A DNA stretch of 64,000 nucleotides from CAWARU01 sp963784575 (GCA_963784575.1 CAWARU010000001.1:1922001-1986000), one strand, 5' to 3'. Numbered from the stretch's first letter, positions 18,049 through 29,586 are shown. Translations and numbers: made by a program. The notes: generated by a model not told the origin, from the letters alone.

Positions 18049-19093
18049 AACCTCACAAGTTCAGATTATGCACCGCTTAGACACGAAATGCCAAGGAGGA
18101 ATATTCTCAAAGATTCTTGAAACTTTGCCCGGGCACTTGAATCAAGTTTTGAATTTTCTTCTATCAAGCATCAATTCTCACATCAATATCAGTCGCGACA
18201 AAGAAAAAGTTAATTCTTACAAAAAAATCCATGAATTCTGCCTTTTAACCCCTGAAGAAGAAGCCCAGATCTTAAACTTGTCCGAAGGCATCAATATCCC
18301 TTTCCCAAGCAAAACCATAACCAGCCTCTTTGAACATAATGTATACTTCTTTCCCAATAAGACCGCCATTTCCCATCAAAATCACTCCTTAAGTTATTTT
18401 GAATTATGGAAAAAATCTGAGGCCATATGCCAATTTTTAGCTGCACTGCATTTACCTCCTGAAACCACAATCGGGATACTCAGTACTGACCCAATAGAAG
18501 TCCTTGCCATGGCATTCGGTATTTTGAAAGCAGGATTAGTAGTTGCACCTCTTGATGAAACATGCTCAAAAGAAGAAATATCAGTTGCGGCAAGAAATCT
18601 CGGATTATCTTATTGCCTGACAGCAGGAGTTCAAGTTGAAAATTCGGATATTGATGTTCTCACGAAGCTATCACAGATCCAACTCTTTGATGTGCATAAT
18701 ATCTATCGGAAACAGGTGTCCGAACAGGTGTCAAGTCTGGACATTAGACAAACATTAACTATAACAGGTGTCAAATCTGGAGAACAGGTGTCAGATTTAG
18801 ACATTAGACAGACATTTGTCCAATGTCCAGACTTGACACCTACATTTGTAGAAACCAGATCTGGTAGCGTTCCTTCGCCTCTAAAGAATTGCTTTATCAT
18901 GTTATCAAAAATGCAAGCAGATCAAAAAGAAACCATCAATCAAAAAGCCATGATCTACTGTTGCTATGAACTCGCAAGAAAAGTCACCCTAGATTCTGAA
19001 ACCGTATTAGATTTTTCCGCCTTTAAGCGAAGTTCGCTGCTTCCCTCGCTCGCGCTCACTCCATTGCTTTTTGGTTGTAGCATTCAAGCTTAA
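18041..19093 (+). pseudogene. Degenerate, truncated adenylation domain
   Basis: The frame begins within the end of the condensation domain (DAKTSQVQIM, then the helix LNQVLNFLLSS) and runs into the usual C-A linker (LLTPEEEAQILNLSEG). The first adenylation subdomain is recognisable (LFEHNVYFFPNKTAISH, LSYFELWKKSEAICQFL, FGILKAGLVVAPLDE). After that comes about 45 codons derived from an inserted repeat, then a short piece resembling the region around A4 (ETVLDFSAFKRSS...LLFGCSI), and a stop. The ATP-binding motif A3 (TSGSTGxPKG), A5, A7 and A10 are absent and no carrier domain follows. Activity is very unlikely. This is the last gene of the rightward operon. Confidence 0.75.
18711..18841 (+). 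repeat. Palindromic repeat element inserted in frame
   Basis: The 10-mer AACAGGTGTC occurs four times (18711, 18723, 18763, 18783). A longer unit of about 34 bases starting at 18723 recurs at 18783 with few differences. An inverted copy at 18817-18841 pairs with 18726-18750 in 24 of 25 positions, so the element can fold into a long hairpin. It is read through without a stop in the adenylation-domain frame. Confidence 0.75.
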
Positions 19094-19153
19094 TAAACAC
19101 ATTTCAGATAAGCATAATAGTGTAAAAGTCTAATACCATTTAAAATATTTTTG

Positions 19154-21457
19154 CTAGAAAAAAGCTAAATGACTACTACTCGAATTCCCCTGACTGTCCA
19201 CCACTGTCAGCTCAACAAATCCCTTAGTTTCTGGCCGCCATTGAATCTCTTTCTTGTGAATATTGGTAATCATTGGGTGCCCATTCACATAAAAGAAATA
19301 AGGAGCTACGCCTCCAGATAAAGTTATGGTGATGGGACGAAATTTTGCGGTTGCTTTCGATTCATTTTCTTGTTCTTGTGCTTGTTCTGGTGCTTGTTCT
19401 TGTTCTTGCTCTAAATGAATTACGCTGCCCTCTTTTGGAAAACAAATACAAAACGATGATTCAGGATTTTCTTTTTGCTTTGCGGTTTTGGTTTTAAATT
19501 CCTGCAAGTGGCGTGGTAATGCTTTACTTATATTCGAAGCTTGAATTTTCCCCAGACCCTTATTCTTATACTTATTCATATTCTCTGGACTTGTCATACT
19601 CGTGCTCGGAAGTACATCAAATACCTTGAAGAGAACCGGTGCTGCAGCACTTCTGCCAGTGTTCGGTGCGGATGAACTGCCATCGGCTTTGCCAAGCCAT
19701 ACACCTACAGTGTATTCATCATTGTAGCCAATTGCCCAGGCATCTCGATAGCCATAAGAGGTTCCAGTTTTATAGGCTATTTGTTTCTGTTGGATGACGC
19801 TGCGATCTACAAAACCATCGGGTGCCAGAGCTTCTTGCAAAATATTGGTAATGAGGTTTGCACTTTCTGCACTGCAAATATCAGAAAATTTGTCATTCAG
19901 GATGTCAAAATTGCCAGTTTGAGTATTTTGAGTATCATTTTTAAAAATTCTCAATGGCCTATATTCTCCCCCATTCGGAAACGCAGTATACAAAGAAACC
20001 AAATCCCACAATGTCATACCGACGCCGCCCAGAGCCAGCGGCAAGCTCGGTAATTCATCCCGGTGTTCGAATTTTAAGGTAACACCAAAATTACGCAAAA
20101 ATGCATAAAATCTGGAAGGACCGATACGATCCAAAACCGCTACTGCAGGAATATTGAGCGACTGCTTCAATGCTTCCCGAATGGTCACTGCACCATGAAA
20201 AATGTCTTTAAAATTACTGGGACTGTAGCCAGAAAATCCCGTTGGCACATCTTGAATGATGGTCTCAGGGTGAATAATGCCATCGTCAAATCCCATAGCA
20301 TAGATAAACGGTTTTAAAAGCGAACCGGGTGATCGAATGGCTCGCACCATATCGATTTGTCCTTTACGAGCTGAATCGAGAAAATCAACAGCACCGGCAT
20401 AGGCCTGAATTTCGCGGCTAGAATTTTTAACGACTAGAACTGCGATGCTTTGAGTATTGCTTAAAAAGGGAATTTCCTGCTTTAATAAATTTTCAATTTG
20501 TACCTGGAGCCCGGCATCAAGAGTGGTGGGAAAAATGGTTTGCTGATTTCCCTGCTCTTTTTCATGCTTTTTTCCATACTCATGTTTTTGTTCTTTTTTC
20601 TGCACATGTGCGAAACCATATGCCAAATGTAATGCATTTCTAGGTAAACTTTGCACTTGCCAAGACACAGAATCTTCCATAGCTTCCTTAATTTGCTGCT
20701 CTGACAGTATCTTTTCACCCGCCATCCGAAGCAAAACCTTATCTCTATTCTTTTTATTCACCCCTTCATTCTGTTTCTGTTTTATTCTGAGCCGATTTGG
20801 CGACTGCGGCAATACCACAAGCATCGCAGCCTCCGCAGCAGTCAGTTGTTTTGGCTCTTTGCCAAAATAAACTTTTGACGCAGCACGAATGCCTTCGATA
20901 TTTCCGCCATAAGGAGCGAGCATCAAGTAAAATTCTAAGATCTCTGGTTTTGAAAAATGCCATTCAAGCTGCCAAGCTCGGAATATTTCCTTGCACTTAT
21001 TGAGAAAGCTTCTTGACCTTGGTTCCAACAAACGTGCAGTTTGCATGGTAATTGTTGAAGCGCCAGACACAATCTCTCTTTTTTTAAAAAATTGTGCAGT
21101 GGCTCTGCAGAGCGCCAGGACATCAACCCCTTTGTGTTTGAAAAATCTTTTATCTTCATAGGCAATCAGCATTTTAATAAACAAAGGATCGACTTCTTCG
21201 AGCTTTACCCGAAACCGCCAGCGCTCATCTTTAGCAAGCAGCGCTGCGAGCATCTGACCTTCATTGTCCAGCACCGCAAGTGAAGAATCGTTTATTTTTG
21301 CCAAATTGAGAGGAAAGATCCTATCAAGACAGAGGAAAAGCAGAGCGGCTAGAACAAGCGTTGCCAGCAAAAAATGTAAAGCTCTGCGAATGGATGTCAG
21401 CACGATCGAAAAGCGAGCCATACTACGAGCCACACTAGGAGCCACACTGGGAGCCAT
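19154..21457 (-). CDS. pbpC: Penicillin-binding protein 1C (glycosyltransferase/transpeptidase)
   Basis: A 767-residue class A penicillin-binding protein. One membrane anchor near residues 24-46 is followed by a GT51 glycosyltransferase domain with the catalytic Glu in IAYEDKRFFKH and the motif ASTITMQTARLL. The transpeptidase domain has SLLK (SPGSLLKPFIY), SLN (KQSLNIPAVAV) and KTG (AYKTGTSYGYRDAW). The end is the beta-rich extension typical of PBP1C, after a Gln/Glu-rich spacer. It builds periplasmic peptidoglycan. It follows the macroglobulin gene by 22 bases, the same pairing as E. coli yfhM-pbpC. The start is uncertain: ATG 21457 lies in a small repeat encoding APSVAPSVARS, and a second ATG at 21421 (MARFSIVL) is equally possible. 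Confidence 0.9.
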   Translation of the reverse strand: MAPSVAPSVARSMARFSIVLTSIRRALHFLLATLVLAALLFLCLDRIFPLNLAKINDSSLAVLDNEGQMLAALLAKDERWRFRVKLEEVDPLFIKMLIAYEDKRFFKHKGVDVLALCRATAQFFKKREIVSGASTITMQTARLLEPRSRSFLNKCKEIFRAWQLEWHFSKPEILEFYLMLAPYGGNIEGIRAASKVYFGKEPKQLTAAEAAMLVVLPQSPNRLRIKQKQNEGVNKKNRDKVLLRMAGEKILSEQQIKEAMEDSVSWQVQSLPRNALHLAYGFAHVQKKEQKHEYGKKHEKEQGNQQTIFPTTLDAGLQVQIENLLKQEIPFLSNTQSIAVLVVKNSSREIQAYAGAVDFLDSARKGQIDMVRAIRSPGSLLKPFIYAMGFDDGIIHPETIIQDVPTGFSGYSPSNFKDIFHGAVTIREALKQSLNIPAVAVLDRIGPSRFYAFLRNFGVTLKFEHRDELPSLPLALGGVGMTLWDLVSLYTAFPNGGEYRPLRIFKNDTQNTQTGNFDILNDKFSDICSAESANLITNILQEALAPDGFVDRSVIQQKQIAYKTGTSYGYRDAWAIGYNDEYTVGVWLGKADGSSSAPNTGRSAAAPVLFKVFDVLPSTSMTSPENMNKYKNKGLGKIQASNISKALPRHLQEFKTKTAKQKENPESSFCICFPKEGSVIHLEQEQEQAPEQAQEQENESKATAKFRPITITLSGGVAPYFFYVNGHPMITNIHKKEIQWRPETKGFVELTVVDSQGNSSSSHLAFF

Positions 21458-21479
21458 ACCGCACGTACTACTACTAATA

Positions 21480-24400
21480 CTACGGCTGCGCCACTACTTG
21501 CACACGATCCCCCACAGTTCTGGCACGAAATTGTGGGGCATACATATCTTCCACATACAAGCCTGGGTGATCATAATTGCCAGGAGTAACCGCGCGCACT
21601 TGATAGGCAAACCTAAATTCACTTTGATCGGCATGCTGGTTTAAGAAAGCAAGATAGCGATCATCTCGAAGCTCCGTATGACTTGCATGCGTCAAATTAC
21701 CCAGCCAATTAAATTGTGAGGAGTTTGCCAAATTGCTGTTCTCAAGTTCAAAACCTGCCGGCAACATATCTTGAATCAGAATTTGATGCGGCAGTTTGTT
21801 CAGACTGCGGCCGCTCACCACCACTATAAATTCTGTGCCCTGTGTAATCCCTGTATTTCTTTCCGCATCATGCTCAAGAATCACTTCTTCTCCCTGAAGA
21901 TTATAATAGTGCCTTTCAATTTCAAAGCCATTCGACTCTGGCTGCACTTCTTTTGGAATGCCTGAAACATCGATACTTTGCCACAAAACCTGATTGCTCG
22001 GATTTTGAACTGCAATGCCGCCGCGTTCCAGATGAGTGAGCTTATTGTTCAAAGGGAGGGACAAGAAGCCATTGTTGCCTTTGAACTCACTGTTATCAAC
22101 CATGACAGTCCAAGGGAAAGAAGAGCTCGTCCCAACCAAGGCATAAGAGGCCATTAAAATCCAAGCCTGCTCTTGCGTGCTCAAATGTTGATCTGCTTTA
22201 AGTCTAGTGCCCAGATCTTGCTTTAAGGATTCTATCTGAGATGCCACTGGCAAGCTTGGATTTTCAATCAAGCTTTCTTGGAGCAACAGCAAAATAAAAG
22301 CTTCTTCACTGATACGAGTTCCATAGGGAACAGTTTTTGCAGTATCTATTGTGCCTCCAGTGCCCGTAGTTCCAGCAGTCTCTTTTTTTGCAGCCAATGC
22401 TTCTTTCATGCTAAAGATGCCTTGGAATGCCTGTTCGGCTCGCATCATATCGCCTTTTACGACTAAGCTATTTGCAACAAGTGCCCGCGCTAATGGATTT
22501 GATAGCTTGTTAAAAAAGCTATCATAAAAATAGCGTATCGAGCCTGCTTCTATCCTATCCGTCTTCGCTAAAATATACAGTGCATACGAAAGATTGATAA
22601 GTGTCGCTTCTTTTTCAGTATTACCATTTGAGCGAACATAATTTGAAAGCCAATTCAAGCCATTTTCCAAAGTGAAGTAGGGCACATCATACCCCCTCGC
22701 TTTGGCTCGCAGTAGAAAATCCACCACATAGGCTGTCAACCAGGGATCTCTTTCGTTCACCAGTGATGTCCAAAGCGCAAAAGAGCCATCTGCATTTTGC
22801 TTTTCTGCAAGAACTGCCAAAGCCTGGTTCACGACTCGTTGATCTTCCTTATTGCCATTCAGCAGTGAGGCGATGGCACGACTGGTTACTTGTTCCACAC
22901 AGCCAAAAGGATATTGCTTCAAGCTGCGATAGATAGCCTGAATATCCCAAGGTAAAATCGAAGACCAGCTGATGAAGGCTTCCACAGTCCCAGGCATAAA
23001 ATTAGCAATCAATTCTTTATTCAAGGTTACGCTGTCGCCGGGTTTTAGCCATTGGTTTTGAGTTTGATGCACATTAGCAATGGGAGAACGAATCGATATG
23101 TCAAAATTGCGCGTAATGGTCAGATCTTGCTCTTTACCCTCTTTATCTTTTACTTTGCCGTCTTTGCCTTTGAGTTCCAGAGTAATTTTGCCAGATCCAA
23201 TTCGTGCTGCTTCAATCGGAATGCTGAAATTCCGGCTACCGCCCTTCTCGAGTTCCACTTCATATTGTTTCTGACCTTTGACTTCCACATCACCGGTACT
23301 GTTTATGGTGAGAATATATTTACCGGTATCCATGGCAACATTATAAAGAGAAACACTCATCACAGAATTATCTTGCGGCGCCAAAAATCTCGGCAATATT
23401 CCTTCCACCACAATCGGGTCTCGCACCAATAACGATGCTTCTTGACTACCAACGCGCTTATCATCAAAAGCAACTGCCATGATGCGAAGCGAACCATTGA
23501 AATCTGGTAACTCCAACGGAACCGTAGCTTTGCCTTGTTTATCCAGAGGAACCAGACCTTTGTAGAGTGAAACGATCTTGAAAGAACGCTTGGATAATGC
23601 CTGCATATTGCGAGACAACATGCCAGCATCACCACCCGATCTCAATGTACCCAAGGGGCCTTCCAACGGATCGATTAATTTACCGTAGAGATCTCGCATC
23701 ATGATGCCGAGTTGCTGCTGCCCCAGGAAATAATTCAGAGGATTCGGTGTTTTGAAATCCGTCAATTTCAAGATGCCCTCATCTACCGCTGCTACAGTAA
23801 TCTCTGCCTGTGAAGGTGTGCCGCTACCATCTTTGTTTTTTACTTGAATGGGTACTTGTATGGTTTGATTTGGCCGCACTTCTGCTTCTGGCTTGATGTC
23901 AATACTGAAACCGCGGAGCGCTGGATCAATCGCAATCCAAGCAATTCCGACCGCGCGTTTTGGCAGAAAACTTTTTTGGCTGTTGGCATTGTCTAGCGGC
24001 CGCACTGCGGAAACCAAGCAATACACCCCTGTTCCCCAATCCTTGCTTGCCTCGAGTTTAATCTTGCTGCCTTTTGTAGAAACATCGACCATGCGATTTT
24101 CTAAAATTGTCGAATTTGCAATGGTGAGCAGTGCAGTTCCCTCGAAAGGTGCTTCAATCATCACGGTCACTTTATCACCTGGTTTCACTTTTTCTTTATC
24201 AATTTTGATCTTTAAGCGATCGGGCGTATCACCGCCTTTAGAGATTTGTAGCCAGCCTTTCGAAAATTGCACGCTGGTTGCGGCACCCGTCTTCGGATCT
24301 CGAATATCAAGACGATAGGGTCCATACTCTGCGATCGGAAGCGACAGTGTTGCGGGTCCTTCTGACTTGGTATTTAGAGTACCTTTGACTATGAACTTAT

Positions 24401-26000
24401 CTTCATATTGCGTCTGATAACTCCAGGGGTTGCCACTCGCGGACTGATACCAAGTGTAATAAGCCTCTTGCTTATAAAATTCGTATTCTAATTGTTCGAC
24501 AGCATTCAGAAATCCTTCTTGATTGACTGTGATAATGTCGAAACTCGCATCAGTCGCTTCTGATGGCACAACACGATCGCTAAAGTTTGGCTTGATGCCG
24601 ATCATAAAAGGTTTGGTATAGATCGGCAATTTAAGCGTGCCGATCTCAGGTCGACCCCCTTTGTCTGCAAGCGTGACTTTGATCTGCGCTTCCAAAGGTT
24701 TTGTGGTTTCAGGGGCTTTCTCTAAGTTAACTGGGATGGTAGTTTTGCCTTCATTATCCAAAGAACTGAATGGTAATTGAATTCTCGCATCCCGAAAGAT
24801 CTCGTTTTCGATTCCAAAAGCAAAGTCTGCATATTTTGGATACGGTGTTTGGCTCACTTTTTGAGTCATCACTGCTGTACCAGACAACCCTGCAGCCTTG
24901 GCACCAAATAAATATTTGGCAATCACATCGATGTTTGTGGTTTGATTCAATGCGAGAAACGGCTTGTCAGATTTCATCTGAATGAGAATTCTTGAAGGAA
25001 CAAAGTCTTCTACCGCAAAAGTAGCTCGGCCTATTGCGTCTTTCTTGACATCCGCATACGCGAGTACGGTCCATTGTCCAGTGCGAGCAGATCCCGATAA
25101 AGGTAATGCAAGCTCATAAAAACCGAGATCATTGCCGGTCAACGTCACACGCTGCACTTCAACTTCATCTGGCCTGAGTACTCTGAAAGTGAGCGGCAAC
25201 CCTCCTTTTGCATTGGCCTTGTCGTCCCGGAGCAGTGTATTCACATGCACAGTCTCAAGAGGTCGATAAACACCTTGTTCTGTATAAAGATAGGCATCCA
25301 AAGGACCTGGCGCTTTGCGGCCCTGTACCCCTCGATCACTGAGATCAAATGCTGGCATATCGAGATCCAGCAAAGAAAAATCCTCTTTCTTTCCGTAGGC
25401 AAGCACCCAAAGCGGACTCATGCCATCTTTGCCGCGTGCAATACTGGCATCAAAATAACCCATGCCATCGCTGTCTGTCTTAACGACGCCTAAAATGCTG
25501 TTGTTGCGTGCCAGCAATTGCAGCTCAACACCCGAAAGTGCTTCACCTGTTTTGATGGAACGGACATTGACCGCAATGCCTCCTCCGCTTTCTGTGAAAG
25601 TGGTAAGACCGAGATCGCTAATGATCAACCATTGTGATGCAGTCGCTTTATCGCCAAATAAAGAATTTTTTTCTTCTGCATAAACCAAATAAACACCTGG
25701 TTTTGGATTTTGTACTATGGTAGAAAATGGAATTTGCTTGACGGTGGTTTTATTCTTTTCTCCTCCGAGATCCATTTCACCTTGGTAAACAATTTCCCCA
25801 TACTTCTTTTGAATATCATCCAGGTTATATTCCCAAATCTGTTTCAGAAAACCTGAGTAGTCATTATTGCCAATTTCATTTAAGCCCCGATCAGTGATCC
25901 TAAAAATCTTGATGCGAACGGTATCGACATTGACACTTGTAATAGGAAGTTTCGGTTCTGATTCGCGGAGCAGCACATAGGATTTTGGACTAAAACTCAA
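21480..26000 (-). pseudogene. Bacterial alpha-2-macroglobulin, C-terminal part after in-frame stop
   Basis: This 1506-codon frame carries most of a bacterial alpha-2-macroglobulin: repeated MG beta domains, bait-type region, and the thioester motif GCVEQ (FGCVEQVTSRAIASLL) that traps proteases covalently. In bacteria these periplasmic protease inhibitors work with PBP1C, whose gene follows. The first residues (LSFSPKSYVLLRESEPKLPI) are internal to the family, not a natural N-terminus, and the only start is TTG at 26000 without a ribosome site. The N-terminal part is the preceding gene in the same frame, separated by TAA at 26010-26012. Without its signal peptide this part would stay in the cytoplasm. 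Confidence 0.85.
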
Positions 26001-26009
26001 GCGCGAGTT

Positions 26010-27149
26010 TTAATCTTTAACTTTAAAACTCAAATTATAATCCAGTTCTGTTTTTTCACCGAGCTCGTTTGGTAGGCCGGATTTAAGAGTGACTGAATAG
26101 TTTTGCCCAAATTGTAGCGGAGAAACGCAAAGTTGTCGTCCTGTGACTTTTAGGGAGTAATTACCTGCTGGCGTAATGTTGAGGTAATCCTGGTAGTAGA
26201 GAACAGGCGCTTTGCTTCCCTCTGTGCTGTTATTTTTAGTATTTGCATTATTCGCACTTCTATTAAAAGTTTGGCTTGAAAGCGGTTGCGTAAAAGTAAA
26301 ACAAACATTCGGTGGCATAATTTGATTATTAACTTCCATCTTAGAATATCGAAATGGCATAAGCGATGCAAAGTCTTTGTGCGTTTTTCTAAATTGCGGC
26401 AGATCGACCAGAGTTTTGATCGCAGCAAATATCTGTTGATAATTCGGTGTTTCATACGGGGAATCAGGATCGAGTGTATTACCATAAACCAGCAAACTTA
26501 CTGCTTTTTCTTCATTCGTTTTTGAAAGTCTATAGGCTATAAGGGCTGCATATCTTGCTTGATCTGTTAATTGCCAACTGTCTTCTGTCAGCCTATGATG
26601 CTGCTTCGCTAAGCTCAGTTCAATCCAAGCATCACGATTACTGGGATCCTTACCTACTATCAAAGTATATTCCGCAGCCACAATTTGCCATTGATTTTTT
26701 TGCTTGGCTTCCAAAATCCGCTGTTTCGAGCGCGCAATATCTTGAGCACTTAAAGAAGCACTTTGTGCTTTTAATGTTTCTATATATTTATCTACTTGCT
26801 CTACTGTCCAACTTGGAAATTCAAATGCTGCTGCAGTGGTATTGGTATTTTGATTGTTCGCGGCTTGATTACTCGTGGCTTGATTATTGGCATTCGGACT
26901 ATTATTCGTATCCGAACTATCATTCACATTATCATTCGTACTACCACTCGCCGTGCCATTAATGCCATTACTATTTTCGTCAGTGCCATTATTATCGCCG
27001 CCACTTGTCTCTGCGACTGCATTACTTGAATTATCGGAGTTCCCTGCAGCGATTGGCATCTCTAAAGGAAGCATGAGTACCGACCAAACACCAATTATGC
27101 AAAATATGCTCATAACCGACAGCAAAGCTTTAGATCGAAATCGCTTCAT
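26010..27149 (-). pseudogene. Bacterial alpha-2-macroglobulin, N-terminal part
   Basis: A 379-residue protein with an N-terminal membrane/signal segment (LLSVMSIFCIIGVWSVLML, no lipobox seen), a 75-residue Asn/Ser/Thr/Gly-rich spacer, a helical region (about 110-250) and the first beta domain ending in LSFKVKD. The TAA is followed in the same frame, after three codons, by the rest of the macroglobulin (21480-26000), so one substitution is enough to explain the split. Such proteins are normally 1600-1900 residues; 379 plus 1506 fits. This part alone could be exported but lacks the thioester. Confidence 0.82.
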
Positions 27150-27234
27150 GACAATCCTCTCAAATGTAAGCTAACTATTGTGAAAACTATGGCCATTGTG
27201 ATTAAAATGCTCTGTGTACTACTATATAGAATCT

Positions 27235-27305
27235 GCGGGTGTCGTACAATGGCAGTACTCCAGCTTCCCAAGCTGGTAGCGTGGGTTCGATTCCCATCAC
27301 CCGCT
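27235..27305 (+). tRNA. tRNA-Gly (anticodon CCC)
   Basis: A 71-base cloverleaf: acceptor GCGGGTG pairs with CACCCGC, anticodon stem CCAGC/GCTGG with loop TTCCCAA (anticodon CCC, reading GGG), T arm GTGGG-TTCGATT-CCCAT, discriminator T as expected for glycine. The 3' CCA is not encoded. Confidence 0.93.
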
Positions 27306-27540
27306 CTCAGAAGACCATAAAATAACTCGAGACTAGAAATTCGAGACCATAAACTAAAAACTAACCCAAGACCATGATCTAAAGAGAGGAAATTAGGATT
27401 ATTACTAGTCTCCACCCTTTATATTTCCTATAATCAAAGAATCTAGGTAACTATTTTATGCAAGTAAATTCAAGATCTTGATTTTGCTGGATTGGAAATA
27501 ATATAGGGATGTATCTTCGTTGAATAGCTTAGGAATTGTT

Positions 27541-29586
27541 ATGCAGCTGCAAAAGGTTAATATCCTTCATAATCCCTTTTTGAAAATTGCGGGTATCCTG
27601 TCATTAGTTTGCTTGATAACAATAATCGTTATTATCGCCGTGGTAGACCCCAATCGATTAAAAGAACCGTTACAAAATGATTTTGAAGCCCGATATCAAC
27701 GCTCTTTGACCATTAAAGGTCCGATCCAATGGAGTTTGTTTCCGCTTTCCTGGCAGGCGAGTCATGTCACTATCAGCAACAAATTGACGAACTTAAACGA
27801 ACAATTTTTAACTATAAAAGAAATTCGCTTAGTGCCGCAGCTTTTGGCATCCATTTTTACCGGAAGACTGTGGATCTGTGTCGAAATGAAAGATATGCAT
27901 CTTAATCTGGAAAGATCCAAATTTGCAGAAAGCAATTGGCAAAATCTATTCAATTGGGAAACCTCAATACAAGAGCTGCAAAAAACTCTGAACTCTTCCC
28001 AAAAAAGAAGCCGTATTGTTCTATGCGGCCTCACCATTGAAAAAGGGTCTATCCAATTACAAGACGAAATGAGTGGCAAAAATTGCTTGATAAAAAATTT
28101 ATCACTCAAAACAAGCGATCTACTCAAAGGGATCCTTGGAAAATCAGCACCGCTTTCCTTATCTTTTCAAATGGATGATGACATTGAAAACACTGTTAAA
28201 ACGATAGATTTAAAAGCGAACTGGGAACTTGGCCCATTTTATCAACGCATGAAAGTCCATGATATTGATTTCACCGTTTCCATGGCAGCAAAGCCTATTC
28301 CAGATGCTCATCTCGCAGTTGAAAAAGATTCGGAAGAATTTAAAGCACCGCAAGTATTAACGAAATTGAGTGGCGAGCTTGAGATCGTAGATTCGAACAA
28401 TGCTCCACACATAGAAGGTCGCATCAAAGCTCAAAAACTCGATCTCTCGCCACTTTTTGCTTTTTATGACATTAATCTAGCAGAGCTTTCACATTTTATA
28501 CGTTTTTCTAATGTCAAAGCATCCTTCAAATTCCAAGATCCCTGGCTTAAAATTCCAAACTTTTCGGCGCAACTTGAAAAAGGGGGCTCCCTCGAAGGCG
28601 CCCTGCAGATAAATCCTGCCTTTGATGTCAATTTCCTGCAGCTTTCTATGGATCTCTCCGGAAAAGACATCAAGCTTGGTGAAGAGGTCTTGACTGAATT
28701 CAAAGTGAATGCGGAACTTGCGGATGGACTGGCTGAACTCGCACCCATGCAATTCAAATATGCCAAGGGAAGTCATGAAATGACGCTGCATGCCGATTTT
28801 AATCACAGCATTCCATTGTTTTCCATTACCCATGAAGGCAATGATTATGAATTGGACGCACTGCTCAAAATCTTCTCCTTGAATGATGTTTTTGGAGGTA
28901 AAGCTTCTTCTAAAGCAGATTTCACCACCAGCGGAAAGAGCTTAAAAGAACTGCAGCACAACATCTCGGGCCAAGCAGCGTTTAGCATTAAAGAAGGCCA
29001 GATTCAAAATATTGATCTGGTCACCTTGATCACTCACGCACAACAAACCATCCAATCAGTATCCGAAGCACTTATTCATAAGCGAAATCCCAACATCGCG
29101 GCAATTTTAACAGCAGAATTAATAGAATGGCATAAACAAGCCAAATCTACCGAACAACTCTCTACCCCCTTTGAAAGGCTTGAAACCAGTATTGACATTG
29201 GAAAGGGTGAGATCACAATTGAAAATCTACAGATCCATCATCCCAAATATCGGATGGAGGCGCTGGGGACTATTGATCTCATGAGCGGCAGCATCACCTC
29301 CAGAGCTTCAGCCTGGTTGAATAAACCAGTCTTAGATCCTTATAATGATATTTCGAAAGATATGAAAGCTTTCTTAACTGATATGCCTTTCACAATCCAA
29401 TTGAAGGGCCCTCTAAAGAGTCCCTCATTACGACCAGATCTCGAGATTTATGCGACAGAAGCAATTAAAATCACTAAAAAAGTCATCGGTGGATATACCG
29501 AAAAAGAGGGCGCAAATCACCAGAACAGCAGCGATTGGGGTGGGGATTACCGACCCGAATTTGAAAAATTATTCAGCCCGGGCTAG
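27541..29586 (+). CDS. asmA: AsmA family protein
   Basis: About 680 residues with one N-terminal membrane helix (IAGILSLVCLITIIVIIAVV) and a long periplasmic part. DPNRLKEPL followed by ARYQRSLTIKGPIQWSLFP is the typical AsmA opening, and the C-terminal third (GKASSKADFTTSGKSLKELQHNISGQAAFSIKEGQIQNIDL, read in pieces) matches the family. AsmA-like proteins bridge inner and outer membranes and are linked to phospholipid transport and outer membrane assembly. ATG 27541 is preceded by AGGA at six bases; a TTG at 27520 is less likely. The 3' end overlaps the mutY frame, an arrangement I associate with Legionella-like genomes. Confidence 0.88.
   Translation: MQLQKVNILHNPFLKIAGILSLVCLITIIVIIAVVDPNRLKEPLQNDFEARYQRSLTIKGPIQWSLFPLSWQASHVTISNKLTNLNEQFLTIKEIRLVPQLLASIFTGRLWICVEMKDMHLNLERSKFAESNWQNLFNWETSIQELQKTLNSSQKRSRIVLCGLTIEKGSIQLQDEMSGKNCLIKNLSLKTSDLLKGILGKSAPLSLSFQMDDDIENTVKTIDLKANWELGPFYQRMKVHDIDFTVSMAAKPIPDAHLAVEKDSEEFKAPQVLTKLSGELEIVDSNNAPHIEGRIKAQKLDLSPLFAFYDINLAELSHFIRFSNVKASFKFQDPWLKIPNFSAQLEKGGSLEGALQINPAFDVNFLQLSMDLSGKDIKLGEEVLTEFKVNAELADGLAELAPMQFKYAKGSHEMTLHADFNHSIPLFSITHEGNDYELDALLKIFSLNDVFGGKASSKADFTTSGKSLKELQHNISGQAAFSIKEGQIQNIDLVTLITHAQQTIQSVSEALIHKRNPNIAAILTAELIEWHKQAKSTEQLSTPFERLETSIDIGKGEITIENLQIHHPKYRMEALGTIDLMSGSITSRASAWLNKPVLDPYNDISKDMKAFLTDMPFTIQLKGPLKSPSLRPDLEIYATEAIKITKKVIGGYTEKEGANHQNSSDWGGDYRPEFEKLFSPG

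Noticed and set aside
26555..27174. Several long frames opposite the macroglobulin N-terminal part
   Set aside because: They arise from the repetitive Asn/Ser/Thr codons of the real gene and have no ribosome sites.
27146..27415. An 89-residue frame on the minus strand
   Set aside because: It runs through the complement of tRNA-Gly.
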